Shown in pieces: positions 18,117 through 27,062 of a stretch of DNA of 64,000 nt (position 1 is the first letter of the stretch; each line of letters opens with the position of its first letter). The position numbers and the translations under genes were made by a program. The notes under the pieces were generated by a model. The model searched no databases. It saw only the letters and a list, made by a program, of their open reading frames with translations, and was not told the DNA's origin. The stretch lies in the NCBI RefSeq assembly GCF_045124755.1, contig NZ_JBGVMK010000096.1. One strand, written 5' to 3'. This DNA comes from Succinimonas sp045124755. GTDB lineage: Bacteria; Pseudomonadota; Gammaproteobacteria; Enterobacterales; Succinivibrionaceae.

Positions 18117-18191
18117 AGTATCTTCTCCTCTGATCCTCTGATTTCCTTAACTCTTAAGTCCTATTGTCTCAGATGCTGCCCCATGACTTAT

Positions 18192-18209
18192 TTCCGGCTA
18201 TAGCCGGAA
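18192..18209 (-). promoter_or_regulatory. Perfect family palindrome upstream of copy C
   Basis: TTCCGGCTATAGCCGGAA is a perfect 18-bp palindrome. On the minus strand it is followed by the family leader (GACAAT, then TTAAGAGTTAAGG) and the start codon 76 bp away. It is the best preserved of the eight copies. Confidence 0.65.
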
Positions 18210-18246
18210 TAAACAGGGGCCAGGCGGAGCATACCAGACACTCCCT

Positions 18247-18717
18247 CTAACACCCCGCAAAGGCCATTTCGGGCTCCCTTTTGGAAAACAGGCCTTTAAG
18301 AGAGACGCGGCCCTCCTCCCAGTCACCGTAAGCAATTTTCCCGGAGACCTCGGCAGCCTTCCGGGAAAACTGCTCGGCAATCTTCCAGCCGGCAGCCTCG
18401 GTCAGCATGAGAGAGAGTCCCCCGCTGATGGCAGCTCCGGCCAGGGGAAGGGTTTTTGAAAACTCCCGGGTGAGATACTTGATGGGATGCTTGAGAAGCT
18501 GCTCTTTCACAGCGGCGATGGCCATGCCCTGGGCGGCATCCTCGGTGACCGTGGTGTCCAGATGAAAGACCCGGGCCAGGTTCATTACCATGATCACCAT
18601 AACGGCCGCATCCACCGCAAAGCCGGTCATGGGCACCGGAATAAGAGTGGAGGACGCCGAGGCAGCTGCGGCAGCGTGAATGATTTTGTGGCAGGCGGAT
18701 TTTTGCTGGCTGTCCAT
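18247..18717 (-). CDS. Small hydrophobic (DUF697-like) protein, copy D
   Basis: The 156-residue protein follows the family plan: MDSQQKSACHKIIHAAAAA, then IPVPMTGFAVDAAVMVIMV, ARVFHLD, VKEQLLKHPIKYLTREFSK and AAGWKIAEQFSRKAAE. Past the usual end it carries 25 extra residues (DWEEGRVSLKGLFSKREPEM...), a charged tail absent from copies A and B. A GGAGATGAG-type ribosome site and the family palindrome lie upstream. Close similarity to the next copy suggests tandem duplication. Confidence 0.8.
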   Translation of the reverse strand: MDSQQKSACHKIIHAAAAASASSTLIPVPMTGFAVDAAVMVIMVMNLARVFHLDTTVTEDAAQGMAIAAVKEQLLKHPIKYLTREFSKTLPLAGAAISGGLSLMLTEAAGWKIAEQFSRKAAEVSGKIAYGDWEEGRVSLKGLFSKREPEMAFAGC

Positions 18718-18783
18718 GGTCTCATCTCCTCTGGTTTGGTCATCTCTTAATTCCTATTGTCGCAGATCCTGTTCCGGCCATTT

Positions 18784-18802
18784 TTTCCGGTCATGGCCGA
18801 AA
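18784..18802 (-). promoter_or_regulatory. Family palindrome upstream of copy D
   Basis: TTTCCGGTCATGGCCGAAA lies 67 bp before the start codon. It is followed on the minus strand by an A-tract, a GACAAT hexamer and the AATTAAGAG segment common to the family. Confidence 0.55.
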
Positions 18803-18817
18803 TAAGCCCTCTTCTTT

Positions 18818-19213
18818 TCAGCCGTAAGCTATCTCACCGGAGACTCCGGCGGCAGTCCTGGAAAACTGCTCGGCAATCTTCCAGCCAGCTGCCTCGGTCA
18901 GGGCCAGAGAGAGTCCCCCGCTTATGGCCGTGCCGGCCATGGGAAGAGTTTTGGAAAACTCCCGGGTGAGATACTTGATGGGATGCTTAAGAAGCTGCTT
19001 TTTCACCGCGGCGATGGCCATGCCCCTGGCGAGATCCTCGTTCACCGTGGTGTCCAGATGAAAGACCCGGGATAGGTTCATTACCATGGCCACCATAACG
19101 GCCGCATCCACCGCAAATCCGGTCAGGGGCACCGGAATAAGAGTGGAGGACGCCGAGGCAGCTGCGGCAGTATGGATGATTACGCGGCATTCGGATTTTT
19201 GCTGGCTGTTCAT
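18818..19213 (-). CDS. Small hydrophobic (DUF697-like) protein, copy E
   Basis: The 131-residue protein follows the family plan: MNSQQKSECRVIIHTAAAA, IPVPLTGFAVDAAVMVAMV, SRVFHLD, VKKQLLKHPIKYLTREFSK, AAGWKIAEQFSRTAAG. The frame is open 33 nt further upstream, but the Met at 19213 aligns with all paralogues and has AGGAGATGAG before it, so I start there. Compared with copy A the substitutions are conservative. The Cys at residue 9 is kept, followed by Arg instead of His. Confidence 0.8.
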   Translation of the reverse strand: MNSQQKSECRVIIHTAAAASASSTLIPVPLTGFAVDAAVMVAMVMNLSRVFHLDTTVNEDLARGMAIAAVKKQLLKHPIKYLTREFSKTLPMAGTAISGGLSLALTEAAGWKIAEQFSRTAAGVSGEIAYG

Positions 19214-19279
19214 AGTCTCATCTCCTCTGGTTTGGTTAGCTCTCAATTCCTATTTTCGCAGATCCTGTTCCGGCCTTTT

Positions 19280-19299
19280 TTTCCGGTCATGGCCGAAAA
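19280..19299 (-). promoter_or_regulatory. Family palindrome upstream of copy E
   Basis: TTTCCGGTCATGGCCGAAAA, 67 bp before the start codon of copy E. The surrounding 80 bp are almost identical to those of copy D. The remaining 19300-19625 shows no gene; it contains only the probable leader of the plus-strand transposase homologue. Confidence 0.55.
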
Positions 19300-19625
19300 T
19301 CTGCCGCTGTATCTTTGGTTCAAATCCTCCATGCTAACCAGCCCCGTTACTCGCTTTAAGACTTTTCAGGAGTCTGAGCCGTCAGGAGGGGTTTTCCAGA
19401 ATGGATGTTCCAAAAACAGGCCAGCGATGATGCGAAAAGAACGCTGTTTTACTCGAAAAACTTTCCAAAATTCGTACTAAAACCATCCCTTCAGAAAATC
19501 CCAAAATTCTTTGTCACATATGCTCCGGCGGGGATAATTTTATGTTATTCTTTCCCGAAACAGTGCTTAATAATTTAGTAATGTTTATACTAAAGAGATT
19601 TCTGGCAGCCCCGGAGGATTCAGAT

Positions 19626-21443
19626 ATGCCGATTTACCGAAATATTGTCGTTGCGATTCCCCCAGAAGGCTATATCGGGAAAAAGGATCAGAGTGTTTTT
19701 GTCAAAGACCGGAACGAGTACGATCCCGCGGTGAAATATAATCGGGTAAGTCATGTGATTATCGGGAAAGCCATTGATAAAACAAGGATGCACCCCAACC
19801 ATAATTTCCGCATGAGATATCCTGAAGCCTTTCAGGAGGCGGCGGGAGAACCGCAGCTGAAATCAGTGAAGAGGATGGGGATGTATGCCGTTGTCCTGGC
19901 CCTTCTGGAAAAGAACTCTCTGTACCGGTGCCTTTATGAAGCCATGGGAATTACCTCGGCAAATCTGATCCTTGATTTTTGCATGTACGCCATCCTTCAT
20001 CATTCAGCGGCTTCTGATCGCTTCAGATATGCCATGTCCGAACAAATGCTGTTCTCCTGCGATCTCAAATCCGGCAGGGATTTATCTTTGTTTTTCGATC
20101 AGGATGAGAATATTGCAGGGCTGGAAAGATTCAAGTCAGCATGGGCCGGCGTTTGCAAAAAACGCGGGGTAAGGGATGTCTGGCTGGTCATAGACCGTTT
20201 AGATAATGACGGCGCCGGAGATGCCGCTCAGGAACAGGAACGAGCCCAATCACCAAAGGGAGTTCGCGAAAAGGAAGTCCCGGCAGTGAATTATCTTTAT
20301 GCTGTTGACGTGAGTGACGGAACCCCGGTAAGCTGTGCCGTTTTCCGGGGGAACCGGGGCAATAACCGCATTCACGGCAATGCTGTCATGAAGATGATGG
20401 GATGGCTGAAAGCCTATGAAATGAATGTCACCGGGGTGGTGGTTAATCAGGACTTTGCAGCCAGGGATTTTCTTGAGATGCTTGACAGCAATGAACTCCC
20501 GTATGTTGCCCTGCTCAGGGAGGATGCCAGCGCTCATAAGGCCATGCTTGCCGAGTATGCCGCAAAAATCGGCAGGCAGTTCAAATACATGCTGGATCGA
20601 TATGACAACAATGGCAATACAGATAGAGTCAGCATCCTCGGCAGCAATGACCATGTTTGCTACGGAATAACAGCGGAGGATAAGGTTAAGCTGTTTCCGC
20701 GGCATAACTATAAGGCCTGTGTTTCCCTGATTTTTGACGGCCGGAACGGCGAAGAACGGCAGGAGAGCTGGTTTAAAAAGATCTCTGATGCGGCGGCGGA
20801 GCTGCAGCGCGAACTGAATTCAGAAAACGCGGCTGAAGTTCCTGGAGAATTTAAAGAATACCTGGAAATCCGGCAAAAGGACGGGAAGAAAACAGTCCTG
20901 ATAAATATGGAAAAAGCGCAGCTCCGCGGCGACGAGCAGGGTTTCAGCACACTTGCCTCTTCCGCAAAGATGAGCGCCGGAAAAGCCCATGAAATTTACA
21001 CCATGGGACAATCCGCCGGAACTGATTTTGCGATAGTTAAAGCTCAGCTTGGTTCCGGCATAACCACGGGAGAGCTCAGCGAAACAGAGATCATAACCAG
21101 GATTTCCATTGGATTCATCGCCTCGATTATCCGAAATGAGCTTATGAAAACGGCAAAAAGAACCGGGCTTCCTGCCCATGGAATAGCCAGAGAGCTCAAC
21201 GGCATTACCATGGGACTCAATCAAAACGACCGGTACTTTGTTTCTCATACCGAAAGCGAGAAACAAAAAAAGTTCCTTAAGGAATGCGGTGTGGTTCCCG
21301 CCGATCTGGATCGCCTGGCCGAGGCTGAAAACAAGAGGATATCCAGTGAAAATCCGGATCCCGTCCGCAAATTCCCCCAGGCTGATGCAGCAATGAGAAA
21401 CAAATCCTCAAGCGGTGAAGGTACCGCTGCCTCTGATAAATAA
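19626..21443 (+). CDS. IS1634/IS4-type transposase homologue with altered active site
   Basis: The 605-residue protein keeps the whole transposase fold order: an N-terminal YRNIVVAIPPEGYIGKK block with KYNRVSHVIIGK, an RNase H-like core starting at VIDRLDND, and a C-terminal helical part (IGFIASIIRNEL). In related active transposases the second Asp sits in a VxLDRGF-type motif. Here that segment reads VVVNQDFAARD, with Asn at the Asp position. The catalytic Glu in YxxRDxxExxF is also gone: the line reads YTMGQSAGTDF, with Gly there. Only the first Asp remains. I start at Met 19626 (GGAGG 8 nt before; it matches family starts) rather than at 19542. No terminal inverted repeats were found. It may be a relic or a domesticated DNA-binding protein. 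Confidence 0.7.
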   Translation: MPIYRNIVVAIPPEGYIGKKDQSVFVKDRNEYDPAVKYNRVSHVIIGKAIDKTRMHPNHNFRMRYPEAFQEAAGEPQLKSVKRMGMYAVVLALLEKNSLYRCLYEAMGITSANLILDFCMYAILHHSAASDRFRYAMSEQMLFSCDLKSGRDLSLFFDQDENIAGLERFKSAWAGVCKKRGVRDVWLVIDRLDNDGAGDAAQEQERAQSPKGVREKEVPAVNYLYAVDVSDGTPVSCAVFRGNRGNNRIHGNAVMKMMGWLKAYEMNVTGVVVNQDFAARDFLEMLDSNELPYVALLREDASAHKAMLAEYAAKIGRQFKYMLDRYDNNGNTDRVSILGSNDHVCYGITAEDKVKLFPRHNYKACVSLIFDGRNGEERQESWFKKISDAAAELQRELNSENAAEVPGEFKEYLEIRQKDGKKTVLINMEKAQLRGDEQGFSTLASSAKMSAGKAHEIYTMGQSAGTDFAIVKAQLGSGITTGELSETEIITRISIGFIASIIRNELMKTAKRTGLPAHGIARELNGITMGLNQNDRYFVSHTESEKQKKFLKECGVVPADLDRLAEAENKRISSENPDPVRKFPQADAAMRNKSSSGEGTAASDK

Positions 21444-21636
21444 GATGCTGAAAAAACAGGCCTGACAAGCCGGAACGGGTTTTAAGAATTGCCTTTATGC
21501 TCAACGTTTTTCCGGGGGATCTCGTTTAAGATATGCGGACTGGCTGTTAATCCATTCCCGGGCGGACTTTGCGGCGGAAGGGGCGGAAAATCTCAATCCG
21601 GGAGGAGGAAAGCCAGCTGATATGAAGGAGAACGGT

Positions 21637-23223
21637 ATGAACATTCCCGAGCATTCCCGCTGTCCCCGCTGTTCCGGCAATATGGTCTTCGGAATTGCAG
21701 AGCAGGCTCTCGTCTGCGAAAGCTGCGATACTGCGATCTCCATTCCGGAGTACGATGATATTGTTTTGGAAAAGGCGAAGCATAACGTCAATCTCACCGA
21801 AGCCGCTGACCGGATTATGGAGCAGCGGGAAAAGAAAGAGTCCTTCAGGCGCTCCTACTCCTGCCGTTCCTGCGGCGGCCTGATCCAGCCCGGAGCCCTG
21901 GGAGCCTCTGACGCCTGTCCCTTCTGCGGCAATTCCATCGTATTTACCGACAAGATCCGGGATCAGTCGGAGCCGGATTTTCTGATCCCCTTCAAAAAGG
22001 ATCGGGAGTTTTTTCTGGAGGCCTTTCATAAGATCCTGAAGGAGGGCCTGTTTGTCCCGGAAGATTTCGTCAATACCGCAAAGCCGGAAAACATTCACGC
22101 CTGCTACATTCCCTTCTGGATCTACGATGCCCGGGTTTCAAACAGCGTCACCATGAAGACGGAACAGGTTACCGGAAACCTGCACCTTTTCTTCCACAAT
22201 GTCTATGACTGCACGGGTGCAGCTTTCCTGACCTTTCAGGGAGTGCCCCAGGACGGATCCGCCGCCATTCCCGCCGCGGTAACCCAGTCTCTGGAGCCCT
22301 ACCATCCCGAGGAAGGCGTGCCCTTTCATTTCGGGTATCTTTCCGGTCTGGACGCCAGAATCTTTGACATCAATGCCAAGGGCAGCTACCCGGCGGTTAA
22401 GGCCCGGGTTATCGCCTCCTCCCGGAAGTTCATCGCCGGTGAAAACTGCGACAATATTCATGTTGTCCATGAAGAAGCGGAGGTCAGCAGCACGGAGATC
22501 AGCTATGCCCTTTATCCGGTATGGACCATGAAGGCCTCCTGGCAGGGAAAAACCTATAATTATGCCATGAACGGGGAAACCGGACGCCTTACCGGAGACA
22601 TTCCCACGGATCGGATACGCATCCTGGGCGTCTCCCTGATATTCGGCATCGTGTGCGCCCTGCCCCTGATTCTCCGGGATCTCTATCTGGCTCCGCTGGA
22701 TCTGGGAGATGTGGCCAAGTTCTATGACGAGTACATGAGCATGTGGTATATGGTGCTGCCGTTCCTGGCGATAATTACCGGAGAAATGCTGCCCATCCGC
22801 TATTTCACCTTTGTCACCAATAAACGCTATTACCTTTTTCTGAAAATCGCCGCCGGGTTAACTCTGGCCCTCATGGCCTATCTGGTGTTAACCTGCATCA
22901 TCAAGGATAATCTCTGGGTGCTCAAAAGCTCCCTGTCTCTTTACCTTACGGGACCGGCATTAGCGGGCTTTCTTGCCTATGCGGCCCTCCTCCATCGGGT
23001 AAGAAGACAGCGCCGGAAGAGAGAGATAGCCCTCAGGGAGGATGCCGGCGCCTATCTTAACAAGGCAGAAAGCAAGACGCTTTCCAGTTCGTCAAGGTAT
23101 CTTAGTACCTATGTATCCCTGAAGCGCAAAATGTCCTGGCCTCTGCCGCCGTTTTCCTTTGGATTCATTCCTCCGCGGCGCGGCCTCCGTCGCGGCTCTT
23201 CCTGGATGGACGATGAACTTTAA
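21637..23223 (+). CDS. Zinc-ribbon membrane protein, paralogue 2
   Basis: The 528-residue paralogue of 16031-17563 has the same paired zinc ribbons (CPRC...CESC and CRSC...CPFC), the LIPFKKDRE segment, the YIPFWIYDAR motif and four membrane helices between about 330 and 460. The Ser/Arg-rich tail is longer than in paralogue 1. AAGGAGAACGGT directly before Met 21637 fixes the start; the in-frame Met 15 nt upstream lies before that site. Both copies are plus-strand single genes placed among minus-strand hydrophobic-protein genes, which suggests a functional or historical link. Confidence 0.75.
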   Translation: MNIPEHSRCPRCSGNMVFGIAEQALVCESCDTAISIPEYDDIVLEKAKHNVNLTEAADRIMEQREKKESFRRSYSCRSCGGLIQPGALGASDACPFCGNSIVFTDKIRDQSEPDFLIPFKKDREFFLEAFHKILKEGLFVPEDFVNTAKPENIHACYIPFWIYDARVSNSVTMKTEQVTGNLHLFFHNVYDCTGAAFLTFQGVPQDGSAAIPAAVTQSLEPYHPEEGVPFHFGYLSGLDARIFDINAKGSYPAVKARVIASSRKFIAGENCDNIHVVHEEAEVSSTEISYALYPVWTMKASWQGKTYNYAMNGETGRLTGDIPTDRIRILGVSLIFGIVCALPLILRDLYLAPLDLGDVAKFYDEYMSMWYMVLPFLAIITGEMLPIRYFTFVTNKRYYLFLKIAAGLTLALMAYLVLTCIIKDNLWVLKSSLSLYLTGPALAGFLAYAALLHRVRRQRRKREIALREDAGAYLNKAESKTLSSSSRYLSTYVSLKRKMSWPLPPFSFGFIPPRRGLRRGSSWMDDEL

Positions 23224-23294
23224 AAACCATCTCCCGAGGCAAAAAGCCGAATCTCGGGAAATTGCCGGGAAATCACAAGGATTAAGGAACAGCA

Positions 23295-24356
23295 ATGGTA
23301 GAAGATGATGCCGTAACACAAAATTCTCACGAACATGACACCGCTCCGGAACGCATGTTTACCATGATTTTTCTGTTTGAAGAGCCGTGCCCGCTCCCTG
23401 ATCGGAAGCTTCTGAAAAGGCTTATTAAAATAACATGCCGCCGGAAGGACGGAATGTCTGGGCTATGATGAAGGCAGCGCCTGCTTCGCCCTGACGGACA
23501 TTCCTCTGGAACCGGATCTTCTGGAGGACGTTATCGCTCCCGCCCTGAAAGCGAAACCCGCAAAGGAGTTGCACCCCTGTCTCACCATTACCGCCGGCGT
23601 TAATGCCGTGACAGATCCGGACTTTCCGCCTAAGGAAAAGATTCTGGCCCAGACCTGGATGTGCCGCAATGCCGAAAAGATTCTGGATTCCTGCAAGTAC
23701 AGCATCGAGGCCTTCGATATTTTCGGGACGGCTCTTACGGGACAGCAGCGGGCCCGGATGCTGGGCGGCACCATAACGGCTCTCCTGGAGGCCATGCCCT
23801 CCTGCCGGGCGGGATTTTTTCTGCCGTCAAAAAAGATCATGACCCGGGAGGGCATGCTGTTCTTCACGAGATCCTATGAATCCCGGTTTCTGGATTATGC
23901 GGTTAATTTCAGACTGTACAACCGGCCTGACACCCCTTACATCCTGCTGGACACTCTGGGGATGCAGGTGCTTTCCATGCCGGACGTGCAGTATTTTTTT
24001 AAAGATATCAATCCCAGGGCTATGATGATACATGCCCGGAGCATGCTCGATCTTCTGATGGATGAAAAGAACCCGATACAGGACAACGATTTATGCGACA
24101 GCATCAGGGACTTCGAATTTAATCGCGATGTCGTCTGGTCCATGCATTACGACTCATCTGTTATGGATCCGCCCCGGGATGTTATCTGGTGGATACCAAC
24201 CATCCGATTTTGAAATCAGAACTGGAAGAACAGCCTGAGATCCGGCAAAAGGATTCACAGGAAGAGACGCCTGAAGAGAAAGAAACGGAAGAAGCCCGGG
24301 AAAAGATAAGGGCCATTATCCGGCAGCACCTGGGGAAACAGACTCACGGCAGCTGA
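23295..24356 (+). pseudogene. DUF4261-like gene with two compensating frameshifts
   Basis: The first 57 codons (MVEDDAVTQ..., including FTMIFLFEEPCPLP) end at a TGA at 23466-23468. The next 240 codons are in the +1 frame (GYDEGSACFALTDIPLEPD... to the TGA at 24211-24213). The last 48 codons return to the first frame (DTNHPILKSELEE... to 24354-24356) with a Glu/Lys-rich tail. Read through, this gives one continuous protein resembling the DUF4261 family. AAGGAACAGCA precedes the ATG. I see no slippery heptamer, so recent mutations or sequencing errors are more likely than programmed frameshifting. It sits just before the TerD gene. Confidence 0.65.
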
Positions 24357-24476
24357 TAAGTGATGCGGATATTGCGGGATGGCTGACTGTTTGGCCTGGT
24401 CATTTGCCGTGATTTCGGCAGATATGTCAGAAAAGCTTTGACAGAGAACGTTTAAAAAGAGAGGAGATGTGCGGGT

Positions 24477-25640
24477 ATGGCAATAAATCTGAAGAAAGGT
24501 CAGAAAATTGATTTAACAAAGGGTAATCCGGGACTGAGCAAACTTCTTATAGGTTTGGGATGGGATACTGACAGGTACAGCGGCGGATATGACTTCGACC
24601 TTGATACAGCAGCTTTTCTTTTGAAGGCCGATAACAAGGTCAGTTCAAATCAGGACTTCGTCTATTATGGCAATCTTCGGCATTCCTCAGGAAGCGCTGA
24701 GCATATGGGCGATAGTCTCACCGGCGGCAGCGGCGGAGATGATGAGCAAATCAAAGTGGATTTAAGCCGCGTGCCTGATGTCATAGAAAGAATTGCGATT
24801 GCGGTTACGATTTACGATGCTGAAACAAGGAAGCAAAACTTCGGGCAAGTAAGCAATGCGTATATCCGCATCATCGATACCGCAGCAAATGCCGAGCTTC
24901 TCAGATATGACCTGGGCGAGGATTTTTCCTTCGAAGCATCTGTCATAGTAGGAGAAATATACAGATACAAGGGGGAGTGGAAATTTAATGCAGTTGGCAG
25001 TGGTTTTAAAGGCGGACTGAAGTCTCTGTGCCTGAATTACGGAGTTAATCTGGAGGTTAAAGACAGAAACAGGGAACCTGTCATACTTAAAAAAGGCCAG
25101 AAAATATCACTGGCAAAGAATAATGGTCTTATCGTTGTGGAAAACGGATGGACTGCGAAAGATACGGATTATGATCTTAAAGCCCTGGTGAGATACAGGG
25201 ATGGACGTCTTATCTATGTCGGCGCAGCGAATGAAGACGAATGCATTTCCACTCCGGAAGGCGCTGTAAAGCATAGCGGTGATGTTACCGAACCTGGAGA
25301 ACTTGAACATATCTACATAAAATGGCATCCGGACATCGCTTCTGTAGCAGTAAGTTCGTATTCGGCAATAGAAAACGGAACAGGTTCTTTCCATGAATAT
25401 GGTGTATTCGTAAGAATCAGAAATGGCAGGCAAATTATCGAAATTCCGGCATCTGATACCAGTGTCGATGATTTAAGCTATACATTGTGTTTTGGCGAGA
25501 TATTGTTTGGTAAATCTGAAGGTTCGTTAGATGTGACTGCTTTAGAAATGTACAGCGCGCCTGGCTCTGAAAACAGAATCGGCTATATTGACGGGCGCGT
25601 CGTGATGGATATTGGGCCAGAGGGTACTCTGAAATCCTGA
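24477..25640 (+). CDS. TerD-domain protein with two TerD-like domains
   Basis: The 387-residue protein starts with a canonical TerD domain (1-195): INLKKGQKIDLTKGN, LIGLGWDT, the calcium-binding signature YDFDLDTAAFLL, GGSGGDDEQIKVDL and RIAIAVTIYDA. A second, shorter domain (about 202-380) repeats the pattern as LKKGQKISLAKNNG, GWTAKDTDYDLKALV, and a C-terminal strand set. Classical TerD proteins are about 190 residues, so this is a tandem fusion. In the second copy the acidic signature is DYDLKALV, with fewer Asp, so calcium binding there is doubtful. TerD proteins act in tellurite and membrane-stress responses. No other ter genes are in the window. Confidence 0.85.
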   Translation: MAINLKKGQKIDLTKGNPGLSKLLIGLGWDTDRYSGGYDFDLDTAAFLLKADNKVSSNQDFVYYGNLRHSSGSAEHMGDSLTGGSGGDDEQIKVDLSRVPDVIERIAIAVTIYDAETRKQNFGQVSNAYIRIIDTAANAELLRYDLGEDFSFEASVIVGEIYRYKGEWKFNAVGSGFKGGLKSLCLNYGVNLEVKDRNREPVILKKGQKISLAKNNGLIVVENGWTAKDTDYDLKALVRYRDGRLIYVGAANEDECISTPEGAVKHSGDVTEPGELEHIYIKWHPDIASVAVSSYSAIENGTGSFHEYGVFVRIRNGRQIIEIPASDTSVDDLSYTLCFGEILFGKSEGSLDVTALEMYSAPGSENRIGYIDGRVVMDIGPEGTLKS

Positions 25641-25654
25641 GCATGACCAAAGGT

Positions 25655-26446
25655 TCAGAGAGATTTCAGTTCCCCCTTTGTCTGATTCCGGCCTCTTTCG
25701 CTGAAATCCCCTTCGAGGATCCGGGCCTCCGGGGGATTGTGGACAGAAAGCTTTTGAAAGTAATGATTCCCGGCATCCATGAACAGGAGATAGACACCCT
25801 TGAAGGACATCTTTACCTCCGGAGTCCCGGCTGAACCATAGCTCTCCCGGGAAAGGCCCCTGAGCGCTTCCCGGTATCCGTCATCATAGATCTCCGGATC
25901 GGTTACGATGCCGTAACAGCAGATATGATTACCGGGGAGAGACATTTCCTTCATCATCAGCGGCAGGAGACCGCAATCCTCCTCAAATACATGAATTCTG
26001 AGCTTTTGCTTCTCAAAAGGCTCAAATCTCCGGAAGTGGTTCCGGAAAAAACAGTTCCGGCCGCCCCGGGGGAAACTGACATGCACCTTGAGAAAACCAG
26101 GCAGCTTGGGGATTACTGCAGTTACGGAACTCCGCTCTGCGATTTCGCTGCCCTGGCTCCACAGGGAACGGTTATTGATGCCGTATGCCGGAAAATAAAA
26201 ACTGCCGCGAAGATAATCATAGTTTCCCGGGTTAGTGACACGCAGATTGTAGCTTCTCAGAAAACGGCGATATCTGAGTTCACTGTTGGACAGGTTTTCG
26301 GGACGGGACAGAAGATCCGTCAGGATCAGCCTGCGGTGGTAATCCATGGGAACCATCTCATCGAAATTGATGGGGTCGCAGTATTCCGGGAGTGATCGTT
26401 CGTTCTCCTTGCCGGCTTCCTTTCCCGGTTCTTTTGTTTCGTCCAT
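25655..26446 (-). CDS. Hypothetical protein
   Basis: The 263-residue protein has no recognised domain. It begins with a charged Glu/Lys-rich stretch (1-20). After that come PINFDEMVP, an Arg-rich LRYRRFLRSYNLRV segment, and several Tyr/Phe-rich beta-type stretches (YDYLRGSFYFPAYG, KVHVSFPRGG). There is no signal peptide or membrane helix. The gene converges on the TerD gene with only 14 bp between stop codons. It belongs to the island and is likely part of the same stress-type cargo, but nothing shows its function. Confidence 0.55.
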   Translation of the reverse strand: MDETKEPGKEAGKENERSLPEYCDPINFDEMVPMDYHRRLILTDLLSRPENLSNSELRYRRFLRSYNLRVTNPGNYDYLRGSFYFPAYGINNRSLWSQGSEIAERSSVTAVIPKLPGFLKVHVSFPRGGRNCFFRNHFRRFEPFEKQKLRIHVFEEDCGLLPLMMKEMSLPGNHICCYGIVTDPEIYDDGYREALRGLSRESYGSAGTPEVKMSFKGVYLLFMDAGNHYFQKLSVHNPPEARILEGDFSERGRNQTKGELKSL

Positions 26447-26573
26447 AATTGCTCTCTTTGGTTTTTTGCGCGCTGATTCCGCAGGCTCTCAAATGATAAA
26501 AATCTTTCTCGCAGTGTAAAAAGGACGCGAGATCCCAGGGGCTTTTACGGCAGTTCCGCAGACGTGCCGGCCT

Positions 26574-26714
26574 TCACCAGAGAATCGGCCAGGGCGGGAA
26601 AGGAAGCGGATCCTCAAACGGCGGCACAACAACGCTTTTCAAAAGTGCCGGTGCCAAAAGCGCGGCAGCGGCTAAGGGGTTCTTCCTGTTCCGGATGTTT
26701 CTCATGCTGTTCAT
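26574..26714 (-). CDS. 46-residue small hydrophobic peptide
   Basis: The short ORF has an excellent ribosome site (AAGGAGAACGCC then ATG). The product begins MNSMRNIRNRKNPLAAAALL, a basic N-terminus followed by an Ala/Leu/Val hydrophobic run, and ends in a Pro/Trp-rich tail (PPWPILW). The build resembles a signal anchor or small membrane peptide. It lies in the 616-bp gap before the hydrophobic-protein gene at 27063. No homologue is recognised. Confidence 0.5.
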   Translation of the reverse strand: MNSMRNIRNRKNPLAAAALLAPALLKSVVVPPFEDPLPFPPWPILW

Positions 26715-26845
26715 GGCGTTCTCCTTATTCTGAAAGCTTCATGATCCCTTGGAGTTACCGGCTTCGCTGCCGGCTTTAGTTACCCGCATCGGTTCCCGAA
26801 CATAACGCCCTGCCGTCTTCCGGACAGAGCGCCGCCGACCGCGGA

Positions 26846-26890
26846 TCAGTCGTTATGAGTCAGTATCCAGATAAGCGCTGCGGTAAGCAT
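26846..26890 (-). CDS. 14-residue peptide ORF with strong ribosome site
   Basis: AAGGAGCATAT precedes an ATG that opens MLTAALIWILTHND and a stop. Such a tiny hydrophobic ORF, about 130 bp before the 46-residue ORF on the same strand, could be a leader peptide for it or a real small peptide. It is supported only by the ribosome site. Confidence 0.3.
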   Translation of the reverse strand: MLTAALIWILTHND

Positions 26891-27062
26891 ATATGCTCCT
26901 TATATTTAATAGTCTCAAAAATCCCGAAATTGTTCCGGGTTCCTTAAAAAATTTTTCTCGAAAGTGAGAATGATAAACCGGAGGATGCACTGGGAGGCCG
27001 GCAGCGAACAGCTGAATCCGGCTCCTCCCGCATCTCCGCGCCCGGAAAAAGGTTTCGGAAAA

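Noticed and set aside
19316..19330. tRNA-like T-loop text (GGTTCAAATCC)
   Set aside because: No matching acceptor stem or anticodon arm upstream; it is a chance match in an intergenic region.
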